This document shows positions 37,238 to 47,344 of a stretch of DNA of 50,573 nt, one piece after another. Position 1 is the stretch's first letter; every line of letters begins with the position of its first letter. The position numbers and the translations under genes were made by a program. This DNA is from Symbiodinium natans. Lineage: Eukaryota > Sar > Dinophyceae > Suessiales > Symbiodiniaceae. Under the pieces are notes generated by a model. It did no database searches. It was not told the origin of the DNA and was given only the letters and a program-made list of their open reading frames with translations. Location of the stretch: contig CAJNDS010001735.1 of assembly GCA_905221605.1 (NCBI GenBank), positions 709,136-759,708 on the forward strand, in the 5' to 3' direction.

Positions 37238-40200
37238 TCACAAAGTCCAATCAGACAGGAAACGTTCCACTTCTCCAGTGTTGCGACACTGGCAACCGCA
37301 GAAGCCCTCGTACACGACCTTCTTGGGAAATCGGTCGGCGTCCGGCGGGCGAGCCATTCTTTCCATCTCCCGATCGAAATGAAGCTCGGCCTGTTTGGCA
37401 GTGATGCCCTTCGCCCGCTGCGCTCGTGCTATGCTTTCCAGATCTCTTCCGAGACAGGATAGTCATGCTTGGCTAACTGAAATTTGCTTCTCGCAGGCTC
37501 GCCACCCGAATACGGTGAGACCAATGCTTTCAGATCTCTTGTTTCGAGGAGCCGTTGCAAAGGCATCGCGTTCAGAAGCTTCGGCGCAAAGGGCTGCCCG
37601 TGCAGGGCACGAACATCTTGCGAGTCAGAAATGGCAGGCTGGGCAATGACTTGGTGCTGTGCTCTTTGCAATTTGGCATCTTGTTTGGTGGCCTGGGCCA
37701 TCGCCTCATAGATTTGCTTCTGCTCAGCTGGCAGCTCTCTCCAAGCATCGCGAACCTGATCCCACACTGCTCTCGTCACCGGGTTCACAGCCCCACCGAA
37801 CTGCTGTTGTCGCAGCCACTCAGCACGATACAGTTCCAAGGCCGACTTGCCCTTGGCTCTTCGGCGGGTCTTGTCCTTCACTGTCAAGTCCCCCGCTGAT
37901 ACCTGGATGTCTGCAACCTTTTCTTTAGCGGAGGCAGGCCACGTGTGCTGTCGTGCTTGACGAGCTATGAGGTAAGAATCCGAGTTGATGAACTTAGCCG
38001 CTATAGTGCTGAATCCGCTCTCGGCATTCTGCCGGTTAGCGGCATGCTTGACCTCCACATCAGCAACACTCAGCTGCAAAGTGGATGCATAGAAATGCAT
38101 GATTCTTTTCCAATGCTTGCTGAGCAGGTCCTCTGCAGTCACTTCTCGGGCCTTCAAGGCTCGTGCCAGGCCTGGAGTTACACAACAGGCACGCTTTCTT
38201 CTCCACGACGCCAGAAATGAAGACAATACCTCGGGGCAAGCTTGCTCATCACCAACGACAGCCACTAGAAAAGCATCTCCGTGCAGATACTCAAAGTGAC
38301 GACGATATTGCCAAGCCGATGCATGGAGCAACACTCTCCTGATTTCACGAACCAGATGTGGCTCGCAAAGGCAGAAGCGAGCAAAGGTGTCATACCCCCA
38401 GGTCGACCACAACAATCGCATTCGCCCAGCTCCAGTTTCTGAGGACAGCAGCAGGCTGTAGTGTTGCAACATGCTCGTCAACACACTGCTGCGGGGGTCC
38501 AGCAGGCAATACAACGGCGGTCGCTTGCCTGGACTCAAGCTCTGGCCCAAACATTTCAGCCAGTACCATGTAAGCACACGGTTTGGCTCTATTGCAACCG
38601 TCAACAGGCTCAGGGCCCATTTCTCGTGCCTGTTCTGCAAGAACGACATGGATGTTTGAAGACGGCGGCCATTGACAACATGGAAGGATAGGGTTTCAAC
38701 TAGCCGAGGGTCAACATTGTCTACATCCTCGTCATACTCTTTGAAGACCATTTCGCCAAATGCATCTTGAAAGACATGCTCCAACCAATTGTGCACCACA
38801 GCCCCCGCCAGACAAAAGTCTAGAGGGGAGAAAAGCTTTGTCCATTTGCTGGGAGTCGGTACGGATGGTAGTGCTGCAAGAAAGAGGTCGAGTAGTGCGT
38901 CCGAGCATTTTCTCACAGCAGTGGCCCTGTCAGCACAATGCCTTTGGGCAAGAGGCAGGGATTCGCTGGAGCAGATATGGCAAGGCTCACCTGACACATC
39001 ATCGCCGTTCCACATGTCTAAGAAAGCTCTGGCCTTACGATCAAAAGCAGACTCGCTATCGTCGTCAGCCGGCTCCGGCACATAATTTTCGACTTTCGAA
39101 CTATGCCGGTCAAGCTTCTTCCACATGCGAAGGTAGTCGATGAGCTCACAAATTGCTGCATGTGGCTGCACGTGCTCCGAAGGGTTTGACGCCATGACAT
39201 CTGTGCGAAATCGCAAAGTTCGATCAACCCAAACTTGCACTGCTTGCCGAATGCGCATCCAGTACCCCAGGTTGCGAACAAACACGGTCATTCCGTAGAT
39301 TCTGTTCAACAACGTGGGGCTGATGATCGCCAGAAGTGAAGCATTGTTGAGCTGGACAGCATGGTTCATGCACCTGCAGTGTGTGAACAACAGCGGATGC
39401 CCACCCCGTCCTGCCACATTGCTTTTCGCCTGCTGAACCAAGTGAGCCAGCAGTCGCATGTTGCTGCTTGCGCCATCTGTCTCTGCCAAGTCCATGTTCT
39501 CGTGAGCATGTTGCCTTAAGAGGCCCACCAGCCCATTGATGCATTTGTATGCTGGGTGATGGAACAAACTGTAGTATTGATGCTCTGCTCCAGTCGCTAA
39601 CAGGCTCACCGGTGGCAAAACCAAACGAATGACTACAGAGGACCCGTCCTCCCAGGCAAGCACCAGCCGTACACGAAGGACTAAGACCTGCCAGCTGCTC
39701 CGCACTCGCTGCGAGGATTTGTCTGCATTCATTGTACACAACAATTGCGTTTCGTCCCATTTGAAATGCTTCAAACACAACGATGGCGGCTTCTCGCTGC
39801 ACCAAGACACGAGCTTCGCTACGAACAATGCTTGATTGTTCATGAACGCTGAGCTCGTCATGACTTGCATGTGTTTTACTGTGGACCGTGCAACATCCAG
39901 ATGCTGAGCCAATGCACTGTTGCGACATATCCGGCCATATGAAGCTTCCAAGAAAGAATGCCACGCCAGCTTTCGTTTGTAGCGATTGCCCCTTTGACTA
40001 GGCCTCATCACCTGCAGGGCAATACCAACGGCCTTGCTGGAGCGATCAATGCGAAGCTGAAGGACACGAGACTCGTGAATGAAATGGCTGTCCCTCAACA
40101 GCTCAGCCACCGATTCCGAAAAATTTTCCACTCGTCTGGCAAATTTGATGGAACCTTACAGTTTGCAAGGACGGTGACCTTTGGGCTGCAGGGCTTACTT

Positions 40201-40544
40201 AGACTTTGACTGCTCAGGGCGATGGGGCCTTTGAGAGTACATGATTTCAGGGTTCTCCCCGCCAACAAACCCTAAACCCTGAGTGATTGCAGAAGAAACA
40301 GTAATTCAAAAAAGGTACGCATGTGACAGGCAAGCAGTGCTCGTTCAGCATACAGACCATGTCTGCCCTTGCCCACTCGCCCCTTCAAAGAAGGAAAAAC
40401 TGCACGACGTTGAAAGTCACCCTGGCTGGTGGTTCGCGGGAAATTCTGCACTGCAACTAATTTGTCGGACTCCTGTTGCTGCAAAGCCGTCTCGTCGCTC
40501 ACTGCAACCTCTGTGTCGCTCTCCAGCAAAGACAGAAAATCCAT
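37238..40544 (-). CDS. hAT-like transposase-type protein with HMG-box-like region
   Basis: Probable exon 1 is 40544-40319 (starts MDFLSLLESD) and exon 2 begins at 40154; a GT-AG intron of 164 nt (40318-40155) keeps the frame. In the large ORF (40131-37429, 900 residues) the core looks like an RNase-H-fold transposase: KWDETQ (D126), TDGASSN (D219) and HCRCMNH (251-257) resemble the hAT order of D, D-x-A-S-N and C-x2-H. A candidate third acid is E693 (ADVEVKHAANR). Residues about 762-815 (ALELYRAEWL to WRELPAEQKQIYEAM) resemble an HMG box. The ORF stops after EEIWKA, but one frame over coding-like sequence goes on (LESIARAQRAKGI, then FCGCQC) to a TGA at 37238, so there is a 1-nt frameshift near 37450: decay, or a sequence error. 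Confidence 0.65.
40155..40318 (-). other. probable GT-AG intron of the transposase-like gene
   Basis: The donor CATGC/GTACC and acceptor TGTAAG/GTTCC leave phase 1 on both sides, so the exons join in frame. The acceptor is followed by G, as usual in dinoflagellates. The interior contains a CCCTAAA unit near 40270. Confidence 0.55.
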
Positions 40545-40802
40545 CACGCAATTGAGAGAGGTTTCTCGAATTCTGAGAAAGGATATGTCGAGCATATAGA
40601 CTCACAACCCTAAATCCTAAACCCTAAACCTGGAAAGTTGCTCAAGGATGTACGGCTAGGTTGTTGCTGCTGCAATCTACAATTGAAGGACCTGAAACCC
40701 TTCCCCATGTCTCGAGCAGCATCGACGGAGACCTGCACCTTCGCAGCATGAGGGCCTCCATTGGTCCAACGGACCCTGAAGCAGAGAAGTTGGCCGAGAC
40801 TA

Positions 40803-40910
40803 CTAGGGGTTAATCGGGCAAAAGTTAAGGGTTAAGTGGGCCAAGGCTTAAGGGTTAACTGGGCAAGGACTAAGAGTTAAGTGGGTCAAGACTTAGGGGT
40901 TAAGGAAAGC
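40803..40910. repeat. GTTAAC-rich ~22-bp repeat array, right (inverted)
   Basis: About five units near AAGGGTTAAGTGGGCCAA, the complement of the left array at 30095-30225. The two arrays bracket the minus-strand gene cluster. Confidence 0.8.
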
Positions 40911-41273
40911 CGGACTAGACCAACAGGAATCCTGTAAAGACACCTATGCCAAACGTGCTAGACAAGACATCCAAGGTTTAGGGTTTAGGGTTTAGGGTTT
41001 AGGGTTTCCAAATTCCGACGGAAGTTGACGAGCCATTCGTGGGTTCGATCGGGTTCAGTCAAATTTCGAAGAGAATGTTAGGCAAGAAAAGCGGCGAATG
41101 AACAACAGTTCGACTAACCTCGCTAAGCTTAGGGCTTATGGGGGTTTAGGGTTGAGGGTTTAGGGTTTAGAGTTTTAGGGTTTAGGGTTTGGGTTTTGGG
41201 TTTTGGCAACTTTGGGCCCACACAGCTGCGAAGTAGATCATTGTGATGATGCTGCATGGCGTTTCGATCTACT
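40911..41273. other. gene-free spacer
   Basis: TTTAGGG tracts at 40977-41009 and about 41140-41195; nothing else recognised. Confidence 0.65.
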
Positions 41274-41438
41274 CTACTGTTTGCTTAAGAACCCCCCCCC
41301 CCCAAAAAAAAAAAAAAAAATGTTCTTCCCGGTAAGGGTAATAAGGGGATCCCCCCAAAATAGAAATATTCTTCCCTATAACAAAGGGTAACAAAGGGAA
41401 TTTTTTTTTTTTGGGGGGGGTTCTTGAGCAAATAGTAG
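41274..41438. mobile_element. 165-bp fold-back (MITE-like) element
   Basis: Termini CTACTRTTTGCTYAAGAACC are inverted at the two ends with two mismatches, then a C run and an A run on the left are matched by a T run and a G run on the right, so the arms pair over about 45 bp. The interior has two copies of a TTCTTCCC-GTAA-GGGTAA word. No coding capacity. Confidence 0.85.
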
Positions 41439-41563
41439 TACCTGACCCTGTGGCCAAAAATGGCTCGACGAACCCCTTTGCCCGAATGTTGGGTTCGAGA
41501 GAACACCCACAGGCCCGCCTCGCACCTCCATGTCACGAACCCAGGCTTGCGAACTCCCGCGCG

Positions 41564-41610
41564 CGCCCGCGCGCGCGCGTGCCCGCGCGCGCGCGCGCGC
41601 GCGAGAGAAC
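41564..41610. repeat. (CG)n tract
   Basis: Alternating GC/CG over about 45 bp with two CCC or TG interruptions; such alternation can adopt Z-DNA. Confidence 0.9.
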
Positions 41611-44194
41611 CTTCCCCAGCCTTATAGCCTTTAAGCTTCAGCCCACAGCCAGAGCTAAACAGCTTTACTGGAATGCACCTGGGTTGATATATATATATAT
41701 ATTATGTGTGTATTTCTGAAACTGCAAGAATAGAATCAAAACTTCATCGAGTTTTCCTTGCCAGGTGACTTCAACGACAATTCCCAAGTGCTTTTGCAGA
41801 AGCACTACAAAGGCTCTGCAACTGTGTCGAGATCGAAGCGGCTGCGAACCTGCCTGAAACATAAACCCCGACAAGTTCGACGAAGGTTCAGTGACGCCCC
41901 CGAGTTTCAAACACCCTAAACCCTGAACCCTAAACCCTAAACCCCTATAGACCCCTAAAACACACCTTCAATGCTGCATGCTTATCGGGGTTTCGGGCTT
42001 CACTCTAGGCTTTCGAATTTAGGGCTTAGAAATGTAAGAAGCATGGCTTAAGGCTTGAGACACAACTTTTCTTGACGGACGTGATTGTTTTTTCAAACTT
42101 GCCAAGCAACTGAAATCTTAAACGAATCTACTTATAAATAAAGGGGCATTCTCCTGAGGAACTGATACTTGTGGTAGCTATGAAGGGGCAGCGTCCACGC
42201 ACGCGCACGCGCACGTGCACGAGACCGAGACAGGGGCAGAGGAAGAGGCAGAGGCAGCGCACGGCTCTAAACCCTAAATGCTCTTCGACCATTGGGTGGC
42301 GGACCGGGACGAGGTAGCCTCCACGGAAACGGGGGAAGGTGACTGCCGCGCAGGACCTGCCGAGAAGCCCCCAATTACACCCCACCCTAAGCCCTAAACA
42401 CTGAACGCATACTTAGGATTGTCGGGTTCACCCTAAACTCTAGAGGGTGTTTGGGGTTTAGGGTGTAGGGTAGCCCAGTAACCTCCTGAAAAAAAGGGCA
42501 CCCTTTTCTTGGTTGACCCTACCAGGGGGCTAAGATTTCGGACCCTAAGCCCTAAACCCTAAACCCTAAACCCTAAACCCTAAACCCTAAACCCTAAACC
42601 TTCAGGTGTTGAGTCTGGGAGAGGGCTGTGGCTATCGCGTTCAGTCGAGTTCGGGGTTTAGGATCGAGTTCAGGGTTTTGGGGTTTAGGTGTTTAGGGTT
42701 TAGGGATTCAAGGAATTGAATTAGGGGTTTAGGGTTTAGGGTTTAGGGTTTAGGGCTTAGGGATTCAGGGAATTAGGGGTTTAGGATTTAGAGTCCAGGG
42801 TTTAGGGTTAAGGGGCTTTGGGGTTTACGGGTTTAGGAATTCAAGGTTCAGAGGTCTGGGGGCTTAGGGCTTTAGGGGTTTAGAGCTTTAGGGGGTTTCT
42901 TTCGGATGGTTTAGGGTTGGGGATCAGGGGTCTATATGACCCTGAACCCTAAACCCTAAACCCTAAACCCTAAACCCTAAACCCCAAACCCTAAACCCTA
43001 AACCCTAGAGTTTATAGGGTTGAATTAGGGGTCAAGGGTTGTGGGGTTTCAGGCGCCGAGGATGGCCTGGGGGCCTGAGGGTTTCCGCGCTCGCGTATAT
43101 CGGTTCATGGGCCGTTGGAGCATTAATAGAAGTGCAAGTAGGCTTATAGCCCTAAGCCCTAAAACCCTAAAGGGTTTAGGGTTTAGGGTTCAGGGTTGAG
43201 GGCTCAAGGTTTCGGGTTCAGGAATTTTGATGGAAGGACTCCAAAAGGGAACCTGACTCTGGGTCTCCATAGAGCCATGTCGCGGTGTCGCCCTCACGTT
43301 CCCCACCCTCACCCTCCGCCCACCCCTGCCCCCCGCCCCACGGGTTTCCAGACGCTTGTGGCACCCCTTGTTTCATGCGTATGTCACGGGTTTGTCGCAG
43401 TTGTTTCGTGCACTCGTCTTGAAGAGGAGATACGAAACACAGGGCTCGTCGCGGAGGCTTGTCGCGGAAGAGCAGCCTCGTTACAAACCTTCTATATGGG
43501 CGATGTGCTTTAGGGGATTGGGTTGGAGTTCAGGGTTTACTGACGACTTGGGAACTGCCGGATGAGTTTAAGACGAGACGCTGGCTTGTCTCCAGGCAAC
43601 ACTTCCTCCAGGATCAGATCCTGCGAGGCGCCCCTAAAAATCGAAAACCCTAGCCTTACCTCAGAAACGTTGTTGGCAATCAAGTTCAGAAATCTCATGG
43701 CTTGAGAGGCAAGGTTTGTGCGCACACACACACACACATCAAAGAGGCCGTTGCCTTTAACAGGCCTTGAAGCCCTGAACCGCCTTCACACAAACAGTCT
43801 GAGTCAAAGCCCCGGGGGGTGGGCGGGACGATGGGAATGAAGGTGTAGAGGTTCGGAGGTTGATGCAGGATTGGGGGTTATAAGGGTATAGGGTTTAGGC
43901 CGCAAGACGTGCAGTACGTCAAAGGGAGCAACCTCTTTATTCAGATGGCACGCTGCCCCCCTCCTCTGAGGGCTGTGCCGCTTGTCACGTCGTGAACGGA
44001 TTTGCGTTCAGGGTTTAGGGTAAAGCAGGATGAAGGTTTTTGTTTAGGGCTTCAGCATTCTTTATAGGGGCTTAGGGTTTCTGGAGCTCTTTAGGGTTAT
44101 AGGGCTTCGGGCTCTGTAGGGCTTAGGGGCTTGAGGCTTGGGGAGCCTTGCCCCTAAACCCGTAAACCACAAACCCAGAAACTTTGCCCAACCC
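41611..44194. other. gene-free spacer with telomere-like tracts
   Basis: Short (TA)n at 41688-41702. CCCTAAA tracts at about 42545-42600 and 42950-43005; TTTAGGG tracts at about 42720-42760. A partial family B MITE-like repeat at about 42470-42530. Degenerate telomere-like words fill 42640-42900. The ORF at 43196-43513 is repeat-flanked with low-complexity His/Pro content; I do not support it as a gene. Confidence 0.7.
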
Positions 44195-44286
44195 TAAACC
44201 CTAAACCCTAAACCCTAAACCCTAAACCCTAAACCCTAAACCCTAAACCCTAAACCCTAAACCCTAAACCCTAAACCCTAAACCTG
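44195..44286. repeat. interstitial CCCTAAA tract
   Basis: About thirteen perfect units. Confidence 0.95.
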
Positions 44287-44662
44287 AACCCCTACCACCC
44301 GCGCTCCTCCAGAAACACGCCCGGAGCATAAACCTCGGGACTGTGGAGGAGATGGGCACCTTCGGCTTCGACGGGCTTTTTAGGGTTTAGGGTTTCGGGT
44401 TTAGGGTTTGGGGTTTAGGGTTTAGGGTTTAGGGTCTATTTTTCCGTTTTCTTGTTGCAGGTTTTTTTCGGGGCTCTTGCCGGTGTACTCATGGGACCCT
44501 ATGCTACCCCACCCGTGAGCGGCTGTTGCGTTTGAGGGGCTCGGGGCTTCTAGGGCTTTTTGGGTGGTTTAGGGTTTCGGGTTTAAGGTTTAGGGTATAG
44601 GGTTTAGGGTTTAGGGTTGGTTTGTCGGGCATTTTTTTTGGCTGTTGTTCGGGTTAAGGTTT

Positions 44663-44786
44663 CTTGGCAGCCCAGTAAGCAATCTCATGAGAAGGGCGCC
44701 TTTTCTCTTTTTGGTTGGCTACTTCATAAAAGGGGACCTTGCACCAAAAGAGAAGTTGGGTAAAGGGTACCACTGGGCTACCAGGC
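44663..44786. mobile_element. MITE-like repeat, family B copy 3
   Basis: The most complete copy: CTTGGCAGCCCAGT at the left and ACTGGGCTACCAGG at the right form the terminal inverted repeat; the interior AAGGGCGCC, GGTTGGCTACTT and GGGGACCTTGCACC match the other copies. Confidence 0.75.
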
Positions 44787-46029
44787 TTAGTCCTTCGGGG
44801 CTTGATTGCCGATTGCTCGAGACTTCGCTGAGGCGGCAGGGTATCTTGAGATTTCTGTATTGCCCGTTTCAGGAAGAATACTGTAACCCTAAACCCTAAA
44901 CCCTAAACTGCAACACAGGGTTTCGGGTATAGGGCAAAGGGCTTGGGGAGTTTATACGGCTGTTTTTACCCCAAACCCTAAACCCTAAACCCTAAACCCT
45001 AAACCCTAAACCCTAGACCCTAGACCCTAGACCTTGGACCCTAAACCGTGAACCCTAAACCCTAAAGGGCTTATGGCTTAGGCCCGAAGCACAGCTGCAG
45101 CAGAGGCGCCATCGATTCGAAAGGGGATTGAGGCCCCCACGTCCACCAAGACGCGCCCCTTCATCTACCAAGACCCCTAGGGTTCAGGGTTTAGCGGTTG
45201 AGGTTTAGGGTTTAGGGTTTAGGGTTTAGGGTTTAGGGTTCAGGGTTTAGGGTTTAGGGCCCCCAAAACCCCAAAACCCCACATGGTTGAATTGAGATGT
45301 GAGATTGATCAAGAATACTCTTTTTCTGGGTAAGTGCACTCAGGCAGCCACGGATGCTTCAGAGCTTCCTTAGAGCTCATTCGCTTATCAGGATCAACGT
45401 GAAGAAGGGTTTGCAATGAAGTCAATGAAGTGATGGTCGTGAGTGCCAAGTCTGGCCTTCAAGTTGGTCATCAGGATGTTGATCTGCAATGGACCATCAC
45501 CAACGAGGTACCTAGCCCTCCCTAAAGAACCCTACTGAAATCCTAAACCCTCTACCCTAATCCCTAAACCCTAAACCCCAAACCCTAAAACCTCAACCCA
45601 ATCCCTGAAACAAAAGGGAGAAGGGCACACTCTCCGAGGAGGAGCCCATAGGCCATAGGCCCCCTACATCTTCGAACGGTGCCGTTTTTTGGCGAGGCTT
45701 CCGGCCGGGGTTTGCGGGGTAGGTTTGGGGGCCCAAGAAATGTTAAATTCAACAAAATCTGTTATGGCTTTTATAAGGTTTATGTAGGAGATTAAGGGAA
45801 AAAGCAAAGAACCATGTGTTCAAACCTACCTCTGTTTAGGGTCTCGGCTCAGACCGTTGTCCAGGTCTTGTGACTCGGAGGGCCGGTGAGGAATTTAGGG
45901 TTTAGGGTTTAGGGTTTAGGGTTTAGGGTTTAGGGTTTAGGGTTTAGGGAAGCCCGGCCCGAAGCCCGAAACCCGAAACCCAAAAGCCTAAATGACGGAT
46001 TGCATCCTGAAGCCTCCTGAGCCCCATAA
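44787..46029. other. gene-free spacer with telomere-like tracts
   Basis: CCCTAAA tracts at about 44884-44910 and 44973-45065; TTTAGGG tracts at about 45195-45260 and 45893-45950. The sequence at 45290-45530 is non-repetitive but holds no convincing ORF. Confidence 0.7.
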
Positions 46030-46150
46030 ACTTCCTAAACCCTAAACCCTAAACCCTAAACCCTAAACTTTAAACCCTAAACCCTAAACCCTAAACCCTA
46101 AACCCTAAACCCTAAACCCTAAACCCTAAACCCTAAACCCTAAACCATAA
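46030..46150. repeat. interstitial CCCTAAA tract
   Basis: About sixteen units with one ACTTTAA variant. Confidence 0.95.
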
Positions 46151-46469
46151 CCCTAAACCGTTTCGGAGTTAGGGTGATGCATGGATCTGGCTCCAAGGGC
46201 GGTGTTGAAAGCTCGGACGGGTATGAATGCCACGTACCCCAGCAACCCCTACCCTAAACCCTACACCCTAAACCCGAAACTTTTGTTCATGAAGGGGGCC
46301 CGAAAACCAAAGGAAAATACACGTTGCACAGGTCGTCCCGCGAGGATGGCCCTTTTGAACCCAATGACACGTATGCCTCAGCAGGATCCCTTTAAACCCA
46401 AGAAGGTTTTAGGGTTTAGGGTTTAGGGTTTAGGGTTTAGGGTTTAGGGCTTAAGCCCAAACTTGAGAC

Positions 46470-46850
46470 AAAAGTAACCTAGGATTAAACAGGGTGACCT
46501 TTCGGGTTTAATGGGGCTTAGAAGGGACCTAAATCCTAAAAGAAAAAGGAATAGGGGCCTACTCTAGGTCCCAGTCACCCTAAACCCGAAACTCTTCCTC
46601 TATATAATACATATTATATATATATATATGTATTTGTATACATACCTAACAAAAGGAGATAAAGCCTACTCTAGGTCCTATCCACTCTAAACCCTAGACC
46701 CTACGTATACCCTCAACAAAAGGGGGAATAAGGACCTACGTCCTCTGGTCCTAGTCACCCTAAACCTAGACCCGAAACCCTAAACCCTGAACACTGAACC
46801 CTAAACAAAAGGGAATAAGGGCCTACTCTGGATCCTAGCCAAGAACGTCG
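46470..46850. repeat. imperfect tandem repeat, ~100-bp steps
   Basis: The word AAAAGG-AATA-GGCCTACTC followed by TAGGTCCTAGTCACCCTAAACC recurs at about 46540, 46655, 46720 and 46810. A (TA)n stretch lies at 46600-46630. A related piece occurs at about 47450. Confidence 0.75.
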
Positions 46851-47229
46851 CGAGTGTTGGGGCCCCTTCCACACGATGCCTCTTCAGCGTTCGAAGAAAG
46901 AACCTCAGCAACAAGACTAAGTAAGCCCCAAAAACACCCCGCAAACCCGAAACCCTAAACCCTGAACCCTAAACCCTAAACCCTCACCCCTAATTAAATC
47001 CTAAACGTGATATCGTAACCACATCCCTGCTTCGCGTACTATAGACTGCCAGAAATCTGCAGGACCTGTGCTTGGAGCTGGAGAAGTCTCCGGGCACTCA
47101 AGACAAGTTTGCATCAGGGCTTCGCGTTTCGGGTTTCGGGGTATGGGGTTGAGGCAGTCAGGAGGTCCATCCGGCTCATGTTACGAACCACTCCACCCCC
47201 TACCCGCTTTAAACCCTCAGCCCTCGACC
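46851..47229. other. gene-free spacer
   Basis: CCCTAAA units at 46955-46985. No supportable gene. Confidence 0.6.
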
Positions 47230-47344
47230 CTCCCCATGTTCCCCCTTATACTCACAGCCCTTAATAGGGACTCTAGCACCCCCCCCATGATTGCCCATTC
47301 TGATCCCTATTCAGACTGCTAGGAAAAGGGGGAACATCCCAACC
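47230..47344. mobile_element. MITE-like repeat, family A copy 3
   Basis: GTTCCCCCTTATACTCACAG, CCTTAATAGGGACTCTAG at the left; TGATCCCTATTCAGACTGCT and AGGGGGAACATCCCAACC at the right, as in copies 1 and 2. Confidence 0.75.

Noticed and set aside
43196-43653. Small plus-strand ORFs near 43.2-43.6 kb
   Set aside because: Three overlapping frames open at once, His/Pro low complexity, no motif or splice context.
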